Shown here: positions 26,534 to 36,103 of the stretch, piece after piece
Numbering within the stretch: position 1 is the stretch's first letter
Layout: each line of letters opens with the position of its first letter
From: Perlucidibaca wandonensis
GTDB lineage: Bacteria > Pseudomonadota > Gammaproteobacteria > Pseudomonadales > Moraxellaceae
Assembly: GCF_042677145.1 (NCBI RefSeq)
Contig: NZ_JBHTIT010000001.1
Location: 2,170,001-2,234,000, forward strand
DNA: 64,000 nucleotides
Reading direction: 5' to 3'
Translations under genes and position numbers: made by a program
Notes under the pieces: model-generated
The model's database searches: none
What the model saw: the letters and a program-made list of their open reading frames with translations, nothing else
What the model was told of the DNA's origin: nothing

Positions 26534-27994
26534 ATGACGATTTCTGTTGCACAACTCATTGCGCTATTACCGATCCTGATCACTGGCGCCACGGCAGTAT
26601 TAGTCATGCTGTCGATTGCCATCAAGCGCCAGCATGACGTTAACGCCACCATCACGGTGATCGGCCTTAATGCCGCGCTGGTTTCGGTCTACTTCGCTTG
26701 GCAAGGCGGCCCCCAGCAAGTCACACCATTGCTGATGATCGATGCTCACGCCTGCCTCTATATGGCCATCGCGCTGTTTGCCACACTGGCATGCGCAACG
26801 CTGATGCATGCGTATATCGAAGGCTATGACGACAATAAAGAAGAGATGTACCTGCTGCTGACTCTGTCGGTGCTAGGTGCCTTGGTGCTGATCAGCGCTC
26901 GCCACTTAACGGCGTTGTTTATTGGTCTTGAGCTCTTGTCAGTGCCGGTTTATGGCCTGGTTGCTTACACCTTCCGTAATAAGAAAACGCTGGAGGCTGG
27001 CATCAAGTACATGATTTTGTCGGCAGCCGCGACCGCATTCATGCTCTTTGGCATGGCGCTGCTCTACGCGGATTCGGGCTCGCTGTTGCTCGCAGACATT
27101 GGTGGTGACTTGGCCAAAGCGGGCATGCTCAGCCCTTACGCCTATGCCGGCATCGCGCTAATTTTAGCGGCCCTGTCCTTTAAATTATCATTGGCTCCGT
27201 TCCACTTATGGACGCCAGATGTCTATCAAGGCGCGCCAGCACCAGTTGCAGCCTATTTGGCCACCGTCAGTAAAGTCGCTGTTTTTGCCGTATTATTGCG
27301 ATTGCTGATCGAAGCTCCAGCCGCACACAGCAGTGTGTGGAGCATGATCTTCGCCGTCATCGCCTTCGCGTCCATGATCATCGGTAATTTATTGGCGCTG
27401 AACCAAAGCAATATCAAACGCTTACTAGGCTACTCATCGGTCGCTCAACTAGGCTATCTGATGGTTGTCGTGGTCGCTGGCGGCCAGCTCGCATTAGAGG
27501 CGTCAGCTGTCTACCTAATGGCCTATGTTGTTACCACTATCGGTGCGTTTGGCGTCGTTACGCTGACATCTAGCCCATACAAGCAGCAAGATGCTGATGA
27601 GCTCTATGACTACCGCGGCTTATTCTGGCGCCATCCGTATTTGACTGCCGTACTCACCGTGATGATGCTGTCGCTGGCGGGCATTCCGCTCACGGCTGGC
27701 TTCATTGGTAAGTTTTATGTAGCTGCACTCGGCGTCGATGCCGGCCTATGGTGGTTAGTCGGCGCACTGGTTGTCGGTAGTGCCATCGGTCTGTACTACT
27801 ATTTGCGTGTGATCATTACCTTATTCATGCCTGCTCCCGGCTCTCGCCGTATGGTTGCCGCTAATAACTGGGGCTTCCGCGTAGGGGGCTTGATGGTGTT
27901 GTTAATGGCCGGCCTGGTATTTTTGATTGGTATATACCCTGAGCCAATCATTGAAATAGCTGCTCAAACGCAGGTGGCAATGGTCGCCCGTTAA
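26534..27994 (+). CDS. nuoN: NADH-quinone oxidoreductase subunit N
   Basis: Third antiporter-like subunit (486 aa, E. coli 485). Shows FIGLELLSVPVYGLVAY (glutamate), KLSLAPFHLWTPDVYQGAPAPVAAYLATVSK (lysine region) and LGYSSVAQLGYLMV. I choose ATG 26534 over the TTG at 26522 that overlaps nuoM. Last gene of the operon, followed by a terminator 14 bases after the stop. Confidence 0.96.
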   Translation: MTISVAQLIALLPILITGATAVLVMLSIAIKRQHDVNATITVIGLNAALVSVYFAWQGGPQQVTPLLMIDAHACLYMAIALFATLACATLMHAYIEGYDDNKEEMYLLLTLSVLGALVLISARHLTALFIGLELLSVPVYGLVAYTFRNKKTLEAGIKYMILSAAATAFMLFGMALLYADSGSLLLADIGGDLAKAGMLSPYAYAGIALILAALSFKLSLAPFHLWTPDVYQGAPAPVAAYLATVSKVAVFAVLLRLLIEAPAAHSSVWSMIFAVIAFASMIIGNLLALNQSNIKRLLGYSSVAQLGYLMVVVVAGGQLALEASAVYLMAYVVTTIGAFGVVTLTSSPYKQQDADELYDYRGLFWRHPYLTAVLTVMMLSLAGIPLTAGFIGKFYVAALGVDAGLWWLVGALVVGSAIGLYYYLRVIITLFMPAPGSRRMVAANNWGFRVGGLMVLLMAGLVFLIGIYPEPIIEIAAQTQVAMVAR

Positions 27995-28007
27995 GAGGGG
28001 TAGTAGT

Positions 28008-28034
28008 AAAAAAGGCGCTTTTAGCGCCTTTTTT
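28008..28034 (+). terminator. Intrinsic terminator of the nuo operon
   Basis: AAAAAAGGCGC, loop TTTTA, GCGCCTTTTTT: a 5-bp GC core extended by six A-T pairs and ending in a T-run, 14 bases after the nuoN stop. Confidence 0.93.
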
Positions 28035-28074
28035 ATGTCCTAATGTAGTGCGCACACCCTGGTTTGGTAACAAA

Positions 28075-28103
28075 TTGATAACACGCAAACGCTAGCTTAA
28101 TAT
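28075..28103 (+). promoter_or_regulatory. sigma70 promoter of the FadL-like/Ig-lipoprotein pair
   Basis: TTGATA (28075-28080), 17-base spacer, TAATAT (28098-28103): near-consensus spacing and boxes, 72 bases before the FadL-like start and just after the nuo terminator. Confidence 0.75.
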
Positions 28104-28174
28104 GTGTCAACTTAGCTAAAGTGTCGCCCTACGACTGCATAGTCATAAATATAAAAATAATAAGGAAGCCTTCC

Positions 28175-29569
28175 ATGACTTCGCCCGCCTCTCGTATTGC
28201 CTTTGTTTTGCTCGCTGCTATGCCCATCTCTGCCATGGCATCACTGGGAACAGTTGCTACTAACTTCGGTCTAACACCAACAGACACAGCCTCTGCTCAG
28301 GCGTTGTCGATGTTTAGTAACCAACCATCAGCGGTGTATTACAACCCGGCGTATTTGGCACGTGACCGCAAAGGTGCGATGACGGCCGGTTTTGTCTTTA
28401 CTGAGCAAGAGCTCACCGCAAAAGGATGGGAGTCTCCAGACAAAATTATTCTAGACGGCGATGTCATTGAAAAGGACTCGAACTACAACGTTATTCTTGG
28501 CTTTAAAACCGACCTAAGCACCATGCTTAAAGGCGACCGAGCTATGGTTTTGGGGTTTATGCTTGGTGCCGAGCGTAGTGGCTATAACCTACTGTCGTTT
28601 AGCTCAACGTCTCAAGCTTTGCCGCAATCTTTGCGCTATGGCCAGCAGTCGTTATTTTTAAGCGTAGGCGCAGGCATAAACGTTATTCCTGGCATCGATA
28701 TCGGTGCTGCCAGCCGTATTACGTTGGCAGCTAGCGCGAACCTCGGCGCGCAAGCAGATCTAAACGGCACAACACGATACGAGTCTTTGGAAGTTAGTGC
28801 CAAGCCATCTATCCAGCCCATTTTGAGCGCTAATATTAACTGGGGTCAGCTGGTCTGCCCCGAAGATAAATATTGCGTACTCAATGGTTTAGAAACAGCT
28901 GTTGGTTACCGCTATGAGTCTTCATATAGTGCAATAGTAGATGCTCAGGCCGTTGCCACCAACGCAGTTGGCTTGCCATTGTTGCTCAATACCATCGATG
29001 CATATCAGCCAGAAACATTCTCGGCGGGCATTCAGTACAACTTCTACAAAATTCGCTTGGCCGCATCGGGTGAGTACCAAATGTGGTCAGGCCTGAATGA
29101 TGCTTTCAAAAGTGACACTATAAAAGATCAGGGTAATCTACAATTTAAAGATGTTTTTGTGCCGCGTGCCGGCTTTGAACTGCGCATGAACGATGTTTTT
29201 AGCTTTACCGGTGGTGTTAGCTATGAGCAGTCGCCGCTAGAAAGCACGACGTCGCTGGATGTGAACTATGTCGATAATGATCGCCTAGTCTTTGGCCTTG
29301 GTTTTTCCTATTTGATTGAGCAAGCGATGTTCTTGTCGCAGCCCGTACGCCTCGACTTTGGCTATCAGTACCATATTTTGAAAGATCGTGACTTTTTGTT
29401 GGCCACGACACAGGGTGCAGATAATCAAACTTCGGGTGGCGGCAATGGCGGAAAAAATGGCTGCCCAGAAAATCCAATATCTGGCAAAGAAGATAAGGTG
29501 CTCTGCGAGGGCGTCACTTCTGGTGGCAATGTGCATGTCTTGAACGCCTCCATTAATTTAACGTTCTGA
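28175..29569 (+). CDS. FadL/OmpP1-like outer-membrane transport protein
   Basis: 464-residue outer-membrane beta-barrel of the FadL family, whose members pass hydrophobic molecules (long-chain fatty acids, hydrocarbons) across the outer membrane. It has a signal peptide (about 1-23, ending AMA before SLG), the FadL-like N-terminal plug region with SNQPSAVYYNPAYLA, many alternating amphipathic strands and a terminal aromatic residue (INLTF). A glycine/asparagine-rich, two-cysteine loop (about 425-450) precedes the last strand. ATG 28175 is preceded by AAGGAAG. Eight bases separate it from the large Ig-like lipoprotein gene, so the two form an operon. Substrate unknown; the WS/DGAT gene earlier in the window makes a lipid substrate attractive but is not evidence. 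Confidence 0.82.
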   Translation: MTSPASRIAFVLLAAMPISAMASLGTVATNFGLTPTDTASAQALSMFSNQPSAVYYNPAYLARDRKGAMTAGFVFTEQELTAKGWESPDKIILDGDVIEKDSNYNVILGFKTDLSTMLKGDRAMVLGFMLGAERSGYNLLSFSSTSQALPQSLRYGQQSLFLSVGAGINVIPGIDIGAASRITLAASANLGAQADLNGTTRYESLEVSAKPSIQPILSANINWGQLVCPEDKYCVLNGLETAVGYRYESSYSAIVDAQAVATNAVGLPLLLNTIDAYQPETFSAGIQYNFYKIRLAASGEYQMWSGLNDAFKSDTIKDQGNLQFKDVFVPRAGFELRMNDVFSFTGGVSYEQSPLESTTSLDVNYVDNDRLVFGLGFSYLIEQAMFLSQPVRLDFGYQYHILKDRDFLLATTQGADNQTSGGGNGGKNGCPENPISGKEDKVLCEGVTSGGNVHVLNASINLTF

Positions 29570-29577
29570 GGTCTACG

Positions 29578-32500
29578 ATGAACTTTCGATTACTGAGCTC
29601 ACTATTATTCCCCGCCTTACTTATTGCCTGTAGTGGCGGCGGTCAAGAGCAGCGCTCAAACCTACAGGACATATTTGAGCCTGGAGCACAGATTTCCGCA
29701 CAGCAGCGCAGCATGATTTATGCCTTCCCTGCGCCAGGGCAAACAGAGGTGATCCCCGCGACACCGATTGCTTTGCGATTTTCGCACCCAATCGCTCAAG
29801 TAGAATTCGATACGTTGAGTAAGCTAACAGCTGCTTTTACGCTTTGTGAGGAGGCGTTTGTAAATACTGAGGGGCAGTGCGAGAGCGCAGGAAAGACACC
29901 GCTTTCTGCTTCGTTTTTAAGTCGTGACCCGGCGACGGATGAAATAGATCGCCAAGGCGTAATACTAAAGCCACAGGCTGTGCTTAAAGAGCGTACGAAA
30001 TATCGTTTAATCAGCAATGGCTTAAAGCTTGATACGGGTGAGCTCGATGCAGCCGGTAAGCCAGCTCGGGGTGCTGACAATTTGCGAAATGTAGCAGTGC
30101 AGGCCGCAGATGTTGGTCAGCCACTCATATTCACAACGCGTGCCGCGCTAGAGGGTCCGGTTAATGCGCGTAGCACCAGTGTTACAAAGTTTGATGTTGA
30201 GCATATTACGCCGAATCCAGAGAGCTTTTTATTAGGCGACGAGGGCTTAGGATTATTTAACTTCTCGACCATTCGCTTGCAAATGACGCAACCAGTCAAT
30301 GCCAAAACTTTAGTTTATGGCGATAGCATTAAACTGACGGATGCAGCGGGAGGTCTAGTAAAGTCCACGATATTAGTCGACGGTAACAAAATATCTATAG
30401 ACCCTGATAGCGATCTCAGCCCTGCCCAAGTATATACACTAAGTATTAATGACAAGCTAAAGAGCTTAAAAAGTCAGTCGTTTAGTAGTGACTCACGGTT
30501 TGCGCAATTCCAGTTTCAGCCTACACAGGCGGCTGATGGTGAAAGTGCAAAAAGTATGGTGCCAAAAGAAGGTATTTCAGTTTTGCTTGGAACGCCCGTA
30601 AACAAGGTGCCAGTTGCTTCACCACTTTTGGGGCAAGGAGATCGAGCGCCGCAGCCACAAGCAGAAGGTGTGTTAATTGCGAACCTTGGGACGCCGGCCA
30701 ATATTAAAAATATTCAAAGTGCCGTAGCTCCACTACGAGTGAAAAAGAATAGCCAGTTAACGGCTGCTAGCTTGGTGGTTAAGCTTGATGGTGTCGTGCC
30801 AGCAAACCTAGAAACAGACACTCTAACAATTAAGATGATTAGCGATGCTAATGGCTTGTTATTACCAAATCGCTATAGCTTATCGCCGCTTTCACCTAGC
30901 TTAGTGACATTAGAGATGGATGTAGCAGTTTCTGCGAAAAACAGCACATCTAACGGTGCATTTACGCAGAATGTCATGCACGTGCCTGTGTCTGGCATTG
31001 CACGTTTTAATGCTGAAGGAAATCAAATATTAATAGATGCAATTGGCACTATTGAGTTGAAAATTTTAGGCACAGATAATGCTGTTGGTGTATTAGCGCT
31101 GCAGCTATTAGTGAACCTGAATGACTCACCTAATATTGCTGCTGAGCCTGAAGTTACTCCCGTCGTTCAGTCTTGGGTGCCAGGCGATACGGCGCGCCTG
31201 CGAGATGAGTTGCTAATTAATCGTGTCGCTATGGCTGTTCCATCAAGCTCTGTTGATACGATTGCAAGCAGTACAGGTGTTGTCTTTGGTGGCCAGCTCA
31301 TGCGCTCTGGCGACCCTGTCATCGTTAACTTTGATCAAATCATGGATGTTGAGTCGATGCGCGCGAGTGGCTTGAGTAAGCCCATTTCCGTGACAACTAA
31401 TGGTGAGCCTGTTCCATTTAGCTGGCGCTTAGATGGCGTGTCCTTAGTGATCACGCCTGATGCTGCGTTTCAGCATGGAAAAACCTATAGCGTTAAGCTT
31501 AGCAGTGCGATCAAAAGTTTAGGTGGTGCGCCGATTGCACAGAAGATTTTAACATTTACGATGCCCAGCTTAGCCGCTGGGGATGCCACTCCCAACCCAG
31601 ATGGCCAGCCTGACACGCGTCGTCCGCCGGTTGTGCTAGGTGTCTATCCTGGCTACCCCTGCAGCGTTATGGCAGGTAGCCGAAACATTGCTAATGATAT
31701 TCAAGGTAAATGTGCCGGTGGTAAAACGACCGATGAAAATATCCCTTTACCTATCATTGATACGCGCCGTGATATCAAGGTGACATTGTCGCAAACTGTG
31801 CAGCGAATTGGCGCTAAAGCAGTAAAGCTGGGTTCAGTATGCAATGACCCTAATGCTAGCTTTCGTGTTGAGCGAGTGAGCGCTGCAGGTGTTTGCTTGG
31901 AGTCAGTAGAAGGGGCGCTTGGTGGAACAACTCGAGAGCTGACATTTACGCCTGATGAGCCTTGGAAAGCGGGGGAGGTTTACCGTTATATATTGGGCTC
32001 AAGCGGATTGGCATCTGCGACGTGTACGGCAAATAGTATTTGTGGGACAAATAACTTGCCGCTGCAAACGCAACTTATTTCGCAGTCATATGCCAGTGTT
32101 AGCAATCCTCAGCATGGCGGCCCACCGATGGAGATTTTCTTCAAGGTGTCGACCGTGCCTGCAAAAGGCTCTGTTGTAAATTTACGCCTGCTCCCAAATG
32201 CTGATGTTGATGCCAACTTTCGCTTTGAGCCAGCGCGAGGAGAGCTAATGCCAGTGTGTGCCCAGGGAACAGCTCAAGGTATTCCGAGCACTGGTAAATA
32301 CTCCTGTGATACACCTAATGGCGCCTTGCTTATTCCGGATGTATCTCGTGCGGGGGGCTCATTTAGCGGCGCCGCCACTCGATTTGCATTGGGGTGCACA
32401 GAGGGTGTTGATGGTGGTATTTGTGAGGAAAAGCAATTTTTACACGTGAGCTCAGCGTTATCTGCAACATTGGAAGGCTTTAGCAAGACAAATGGTCAGC

Positions 32501-33267
32501 CAATTACCTCAGATGATTTTGCGACACTGTGTTCAGCAACAGATTCAGGTGCAATTAATGTATTGATTAGTCCTGGCCTGATTATAACGAATGGCACTGA
32601 TATTTTCGCAGAACTTGGTTTGTCGTTAAAAGCATCTCCTATAACTAATGTGATTAATGATTTGATCAATTTGATTCCAGTTCTTGGTCCAATATTGACA
32701 GGAGCAATTGATCAAGGGGCAAACTTACTTAATCAGATTGTTCCTATTGTAGTTGATCAGCCAATATATACCGGCCCACTGGTATTCCGCATGCGCCATT
32801 TAGAGCCAACATATGTTAATGGTGTATTAAGCGGTACATCTCCGGCCTCACGGATCCCTGGAAAGATAAAGGGTAACTGTGAGAATGGTGTTCCCAAAAA
32901 TCCAAGCCTTTCGACGGTAATTAGCCTCTATACAGATATCCCTGAAATCGATGCTAAGGCTGATTTAGGATTACTAAAGACTCTAGCTGATCTTGGTATT
33001 CCTGTTATTGGGGATATTGCCGGTTTAGCGGGTATTCCGATTCAGCCAGATGTTCAAAGTAATACAGATATTACTAATTTAAGCGTAAGCGGATCAGTTG
33101 AGTTTTTACCAGATGGACGATTGACCGCTCGCTTGGTAAATGACGATCCAGTACGCTTGCGAGCAGGGCTGACGGCATTAGGAGGCTTGATTGGTGGGGA
33201 GCTGTTTGTAACGGTGCCTGCTAAGCGATTTGTGCTGAACTCAGCATTAGCGCCCTTGAAAAACTAA
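29578..33267 (+). CDS. Large Ig-like-domain lipoprotein, unknown function
   Basis: 1229-residue predicted lipoprotein: signal peptide with lipobox LIAC (Cys18) followed by SGGGQ. At least three segments look like bacterial Ig-like (Big_5/SbsA) domains by the pattern PxxG...I.FS.PI...T and a closing FTT/FTMP strand: about 45-190, 205-310 and 560-665. A cysteine-containing region (about 680-960) and a hydrophobic stretch near 1020-1055 (INLIPVLGPILTGAI) follow. No catalytic motif is evident. Co-transcribed with the FadL-like gene 8 bases upstream, suggesting a surface or periplasmic partner of that barrel. The coding sequence becomes unusually AT-rich in its 3' third compared with its neighbours. 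Ends at a perfect bidirectional terminator. Confidence 0.8.
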   Translation: MNFRLLSSLLFPALLIACSGGGQEQRSNLQDIFEPGAQISAQQRSMIYAFPAPGQTEVIPATPIALRFSHPIAQVEFDTLSKLTAAFTLCEEAFVNTEGQCESAGKTPLSASFLSRDPATDEIDRQGVILKPQAVLKERTKYRLISNGLKLDTGELDAAGKPARGADNLRNVAVQAADVGQPLIFTTRAALEGPVNARSTSVTKFDVEHITPNPESFLLGDEGLGLFNFSTIRLQMTQPVNAKTLVYGDSIKLTDAAGGLVKSTILVDGNKISIDPDSDLSPAQVYTLSINDKLKSLKSQSFSSDSRFAQFQFQPTQAADGESAKSMVPKEGISVLLGTPVNKVPVASPLLGQGDRAPQPQAEGVLIANLGTPANIKNIQSAVAPLRVKKNSQLTAASLVVKLDGVVPANLETDTLTIKMISDANGLLLPNRYSLSPLSPSLVTLEMDVAVSAKNSTSNGAFTQNVMHVPVSGIARFNAEGNQILIDAIGTIELKILGTDNAVGVLALQLLVNLNDSPNIAAEPEVTPVVQSWVPGDTARLRDELLINRVAMAVPSSSVDTIASSTGVVFGGQLMRSGDPVIVNFDQIMDVESMRASGLSKPISVTTNGEPVPFSWRLDGVSLVITPDAAFQHGKTYSVKLSSAIKSLGGAPIAQKILTFTMPSLAAGDATPNPDGQPDTRRPPVVLGVYPGYPCSVMAGSRNIANDIQGKCAGGKTTDENIPLPIIDTRRDIKVTLSQTVQRIGAKAVKLGSVCNDPNASFRVERVSAAGVCLESVEGALGGTTRELTFTPDEPWKAGEVYRYILGSSGLASATCTANSICGTNNLPLQTQLISQSYASVSNPQHGGPPMEIFFKVSTVPAKGSVVNLRLLPNADVDANFRFEPARGELMPVCAQGTAQGIPSTGKYSCDTPNGALLIPDVSRAGGSFSGAATRFALGCTEGVDGGICEEKQFLHVSSALSATLEGFSKTNGQPITSDDFATLCSATDSGAINVLISPGLIITNGTDIFAELGLSLKASPITNVINDLINLIPVLGPILTGAIDQGANLLNQIVPIVVDQPIYTGPLVFRMRHLEPTYVNGVLSGTSPASRIPGKIKGNCENGVPKNPSLSTVISLYTDIPEIDAKADLGLLKTLADLGIPVIGDIAGLAGIPIQPDVQSNTDITNLSVSGSVEFLPDGRLTARLVNDDPVRLRAGLTALGGLIGGELFVTVPAKRFVLNSALAPLKN

Positions 33268-33278
33268 GACCACCCGAT

Positions 33279-33314
33279 AATATAAAAAGGGCGCATATGC
33301 GCCCTTTTTATATT
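33279..33314. terminator. Bidirectional intrinsic terminator
   Basis: A perfect 16-bp inverted repeat (33279-33294 with 33299-33314, loop ATAT): GC core GGGCGC/GCGCCC flanked by A-run and T-run, so it works on both strands. It separates the convergent lipoprotein and epimerase-family genes. Confidence 0.93.
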
Positions 33315-33355
33315 ATTTGAGAGGCGGGCATTTCAATTTTGCCGCCTCACTCAGC

Positions 33356-34423
33356 TTAAGCCCGCTTCTTCACCTGGCCATCATTCAGCACTTGTTGAAA
33401 GTGCTCAACAAAGGTCTGCTCGGCTGGCAAATACTCCACACCCAGCGCGATGCTGCGCTGGTTATCAAACGCTAAGGGATGGCCAACGTTTTTGCTGATG
33501 AAGGTGCGTGTAACAGGCCCCATCATCGGTCCAAATGTCCATACCAACGCTTTCGGCACCACAGATTTTGGGAAGGGATAAGCCTTGCCAAAGTGTCCGC
33601 GCAAGATTTTGGCAATCTCGATCATGGTCAGGGTTTTGGAGACCAGTAAGTGGCGGCCTTCAGCCCCTGGCTTAAACGCAGCCAAAATATGTGCCTTTGC
33701 GACATCACGTACATCGACAACACCATATTTCAAGTCAGGCACGCCAGAGCGCAGACGGCCATCGCCCATGGAAATGAGTGTGTCGATGCTGGCCGATTGG
33801 CTGCCAGTGGTTAGTGAGGGGCCGTAGACCATGCCAGGGTTGATGGTGACTAAGTCCCAGCGGTTTTGTACGGCTTGCATATCCCAAGCTTCGCGCTCGG
33901 CTGCAACTTTTGAGTATTGATAGGGGTTGTGATCGACGCTGCTGGTGGAGTTCCATTGCGCTTCGGTGAGCACGCCGCCTTCGACTTGACGCACGTCGAT
34001 ATTGTCACCGAAGACTGAGGCTACGCTGCTGGTAAGCACTACACGCTGAACGCTTATCGTGCGATTAACGGCGTCGAGTACGTTACGTGTGCCTTCTACT
34101 GCGGGGCGAACCAAGGCTTCATGAGCATCGGTAAAGCCTTCTAAGACAAATGGCGATGCGGTGTGCATGACTACAGCGCAGCCTGCCATGGCGGCATCGA
34201 AGCTACCGATGTCAAGAAGGTCCGCTTTGAAGAGTTTGAGAGTGCCTGATTCGCGGGCAGCAATAGCCTCGAGGTGAGCAATGCTTTTGGCTTTGCTGGG
34301 GTCGCGCACGGTAGCGTGCACAGTGTGGCCAGCGGCTAATAGGTATTGAATAATCCAGCTGGCGATATAGCCAGAGCCGCCGGTGACACAGACCGGACTA
34401 TCGGTAGGAATGACCTTGTTCAT
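33356..34423 (-). CDS. NAD(P)-dependent epimerase/dehydratase (dihydroflavonol reductase-like)
   Basis: 355-residue extended short-chain dehydrogenase. N-terminal Rossmann motif CVTGGSGYIASWI (about 10-22), ATVRDPSK for NADP(H) recognition, VVMHTASPF, and the active-site YxxxK as YQYSK near 160, which is typical of dihydroflavonol-4-reductase/cinnamoyl-CoA reductase-like bacterial enzymes that reduce aldehydes or ketones. ATG 34423 follows AAGGTTACGCGC. A longer start 13 codons upstream lacks a similar site. Substrate cannot be inferred. The next gene on this strand lies 58 bases upstream, so it may be read from the eptA-like operon. Confidence 0.85.
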   Translation of the reverse strand: MNKVIPTDSPVCVTGGSGYIASWIIQYLLAAGHTVHATVRDPSKAKSIAHLEAIAARESGTLKLFKADLLDIGSFDAAMAGCAVVMHTASPFVLEGFTDAHEALVRPAVEGTRNVLDAVNRTISVQRVVLTSSVASVFGDNIDVRQVEGGVLTEAQWNSTSSVDHNPYQYSKVAAEREAWDMQAVQNRWDLVTINPGMVYGPSLTTGSQSASIDTLISMGDGRLRSGVPDLKYGVVDVRDVAKAHILAAFKPGAEGRHLLVSKTLTMIEIAKILRGHFGKAYPFPKSVVPKALVWTFGPMMGPVTRTFISKNVGHPLAFDNQRSIALGVEYLPAEQTFVEHFQQVLNDGQVKKRA

Positions 34424-34480
34424 GCGCGTAACCTTTTTTATTTTAGGCGCGTACAGTGCCACAGCGCGGAAATGCTGTCA

Positions 34481-36103
34481 TTAGCGTTGGCAGGCAGCAC
34501 TCCAGTCTAGCGTGGCGTTATACACGGCAGTTTTAACGTCGAGTAATCCTAAAAAGCTATGGAAAATGGTGTCGTGTGACTGTGGTTTTTGCGCTTGCTC
34601 TGCCAAGCAATTAGCGCGCGGGCCATGCTTCTGAAAGCTGGGCGACAACCATGCCAACATGGGCACATGAGTTTGTTGGCTAGGCGCAAAGAGATAGGGC
34701 GCGCCATGCAAATATAGGCCGTGCTCGCCAGTTGATTCGCCGTGATCGGCGGCATACACCATGACAGTCTGATAACGATCATCTTGGCCTTTTAAGGTGT
34801 CGATGATGCGTCCCAATACATGGTCAGTATAGGCAATGGTGTTGTCGTAGCTGTTGATGACCTGCTGTTGCGTGCAGCTTTGCAGAGCATTGCTATCGCA
34901 GGTTGGTGTGAAGCGTTTAAACGCGTCCGGATAGCGACGGTAATAGGCGGGGCCGTGACTGCCCTCCTGATGCAAAACCACGACGCGATCGCTGAGTGTT
35001 GCGCGCGAAATGTAGTTGGCAAAAGTGTCGGCGAGTAGGTCATCTTGGCACTCGCCATCGTGACACCAGCGAGCTTTTTCGGCGGCTAATAGCGGTACAT
35101 TATTGATGCGATCGCAAGCACCTTTGCAGCCTGAGTTATTGTCTATCCAGGTTACGGCATAGCCGGCGCGTTGCAGAATGTCGAGTAAGCCTTCGCGATG
35201 GCTAGCCAGCTGGGGATCGTAATCAGCTCGCGTCATGCCAGAAAATAAGCAGGGTACAGATACTGCAGTGGCAGTGCCGCAGGAACTTACTTGGGGGAAG
35301 TTGATGACACTACGCTTGCGCAACTCAGGCGTGGTGTTGCGGCCATAACCATTGAGGCCGAAGCTCTCGGCGCGTGCCGTCTCACCTAGCACAAAGACAA
35401 ATAGTGTCGGCTTTTTCGCTGAAGAGTGAACTCGGGTGGCATCTTCGCCATAGTGCTGCAGTGGCATATCCGGGGCGGTGACAATTTTGCTGTAATAGCG
35501 TTTGAGGCCGGCTATATAGTTGTGCGGCACGATGAGGTAGCGCAATTCCCGGTGCTCACGAAAGGTCGATGCATAGTCGGCATAATGCCATCCCGCTAAG
35601 GCCAACATTGAAACTAGGCCTAGCACTACAGCGATGAGCTTGTTGCGTAGAGTTTGCTTCCAGCTCAGCGTTGCTGCTGGCATTGACCAGAGCCAGAGTA
35701 GCGGTAATCCGGCTATCAGCAGCATATACGCTAGAAGTCGTAGACTGAGTAAGTCGAAGACCTCGTTGACGTCAGTTTCCATCATGTTTTGGATTTGGCC
35801 TGCATCAATGCCGACGCCATAAGTCATCATGAAGTAGGCAGTGAGCGCGCTGGCTAAAAGCAAAAATGACTGCACTGGGCGGGCAAATGAGCCCCAAGTA
35901 ATTAGCTGTAAAAAGGTGGCGAAATAGGCGATGAGTAATGCGCCTGTGGCAGCGAAAAATACGCCTGCGCGCCAACCATCATAAGGAGTGAGTGCGGATA
36001 GGGCGTGAAAAAATGCGGCGTTGCAGCTAAGCACTAACCAGGCAGCAATAACTAAATTGCGTTGGCTTAAATTGAGGTTTTTTAGGCGAGAAATAATACT
36101 CAT
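34481..36103 (-). CDS. Phosphoethanolamine transferase, EptA/PmrC-like
   Basis: 540-residue inner-membrane enzyme with an N-terminal five-helix membrane domain (about 15-190) and a periplasmic alkaline-phosphatase-like sulfatase domain. Zinc and nucleophile motifs: GETARAESFGLNGYGR, the nucleophile threonine in SSCGTATAVSVPC, and AADHGESTGEHGLYLHG near 470, plus several cysteines that pair in this family. Such enzymes add phosphoethanolamine to lipid A (EptA) or core sugars. Acts after translation by ATGA overlap with the PAP2 gene 36100-36822, and both are divergent from a two-component system, as is usual for lipid A modification genes. Which acceptor it uses is not determined. Confidence 0.9.
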   Translation of the reverse strand: MSIISRLKNLNLSQRNLVIAAWLVLSCNAAFFHALSALTPYDGWRAGVFFAATGALLIAYFATFLQLITWGSFARPVQSFLLLASALTAYFMMTYGVGIDAGQIQNMMETDVNEVFDLLSLRLLAYMLLIAGLPLLWLWSMPAATLSWKQTLRNKLIAVVLGLVSMLALAGWHYADYASTFREHRELRYLIVPHNYIAGLKRYYSKIVTAPDMPLQHYGEDATRVHSSAKKPTLFVFVLGETARAESFGLNGYGRNTTPELRKRSVINFPQVSSCGTATAVSVPCLFSGMTRADYDPQLASHREGLLDILQRAGYAVTWIDNNSGCKGACDRINNVPLLAAEKARWCHDGECQDDLLADTFANYISRATLSDRVVVLHQEGSHGPAYYRRYPDAFKRFTPTCDSNALQSCTQQQVINSYDNTIAYTDHVLGRIIDTLKGQDDRYQTVMVYAADHGESTGEHGLYLHGAPYLFAPSQQTHVPMLAWLSPSFQKHGPRANCLAEQAQKPQSHDTIFHSFLGLLDVKTAVYNATLDWSAACQR

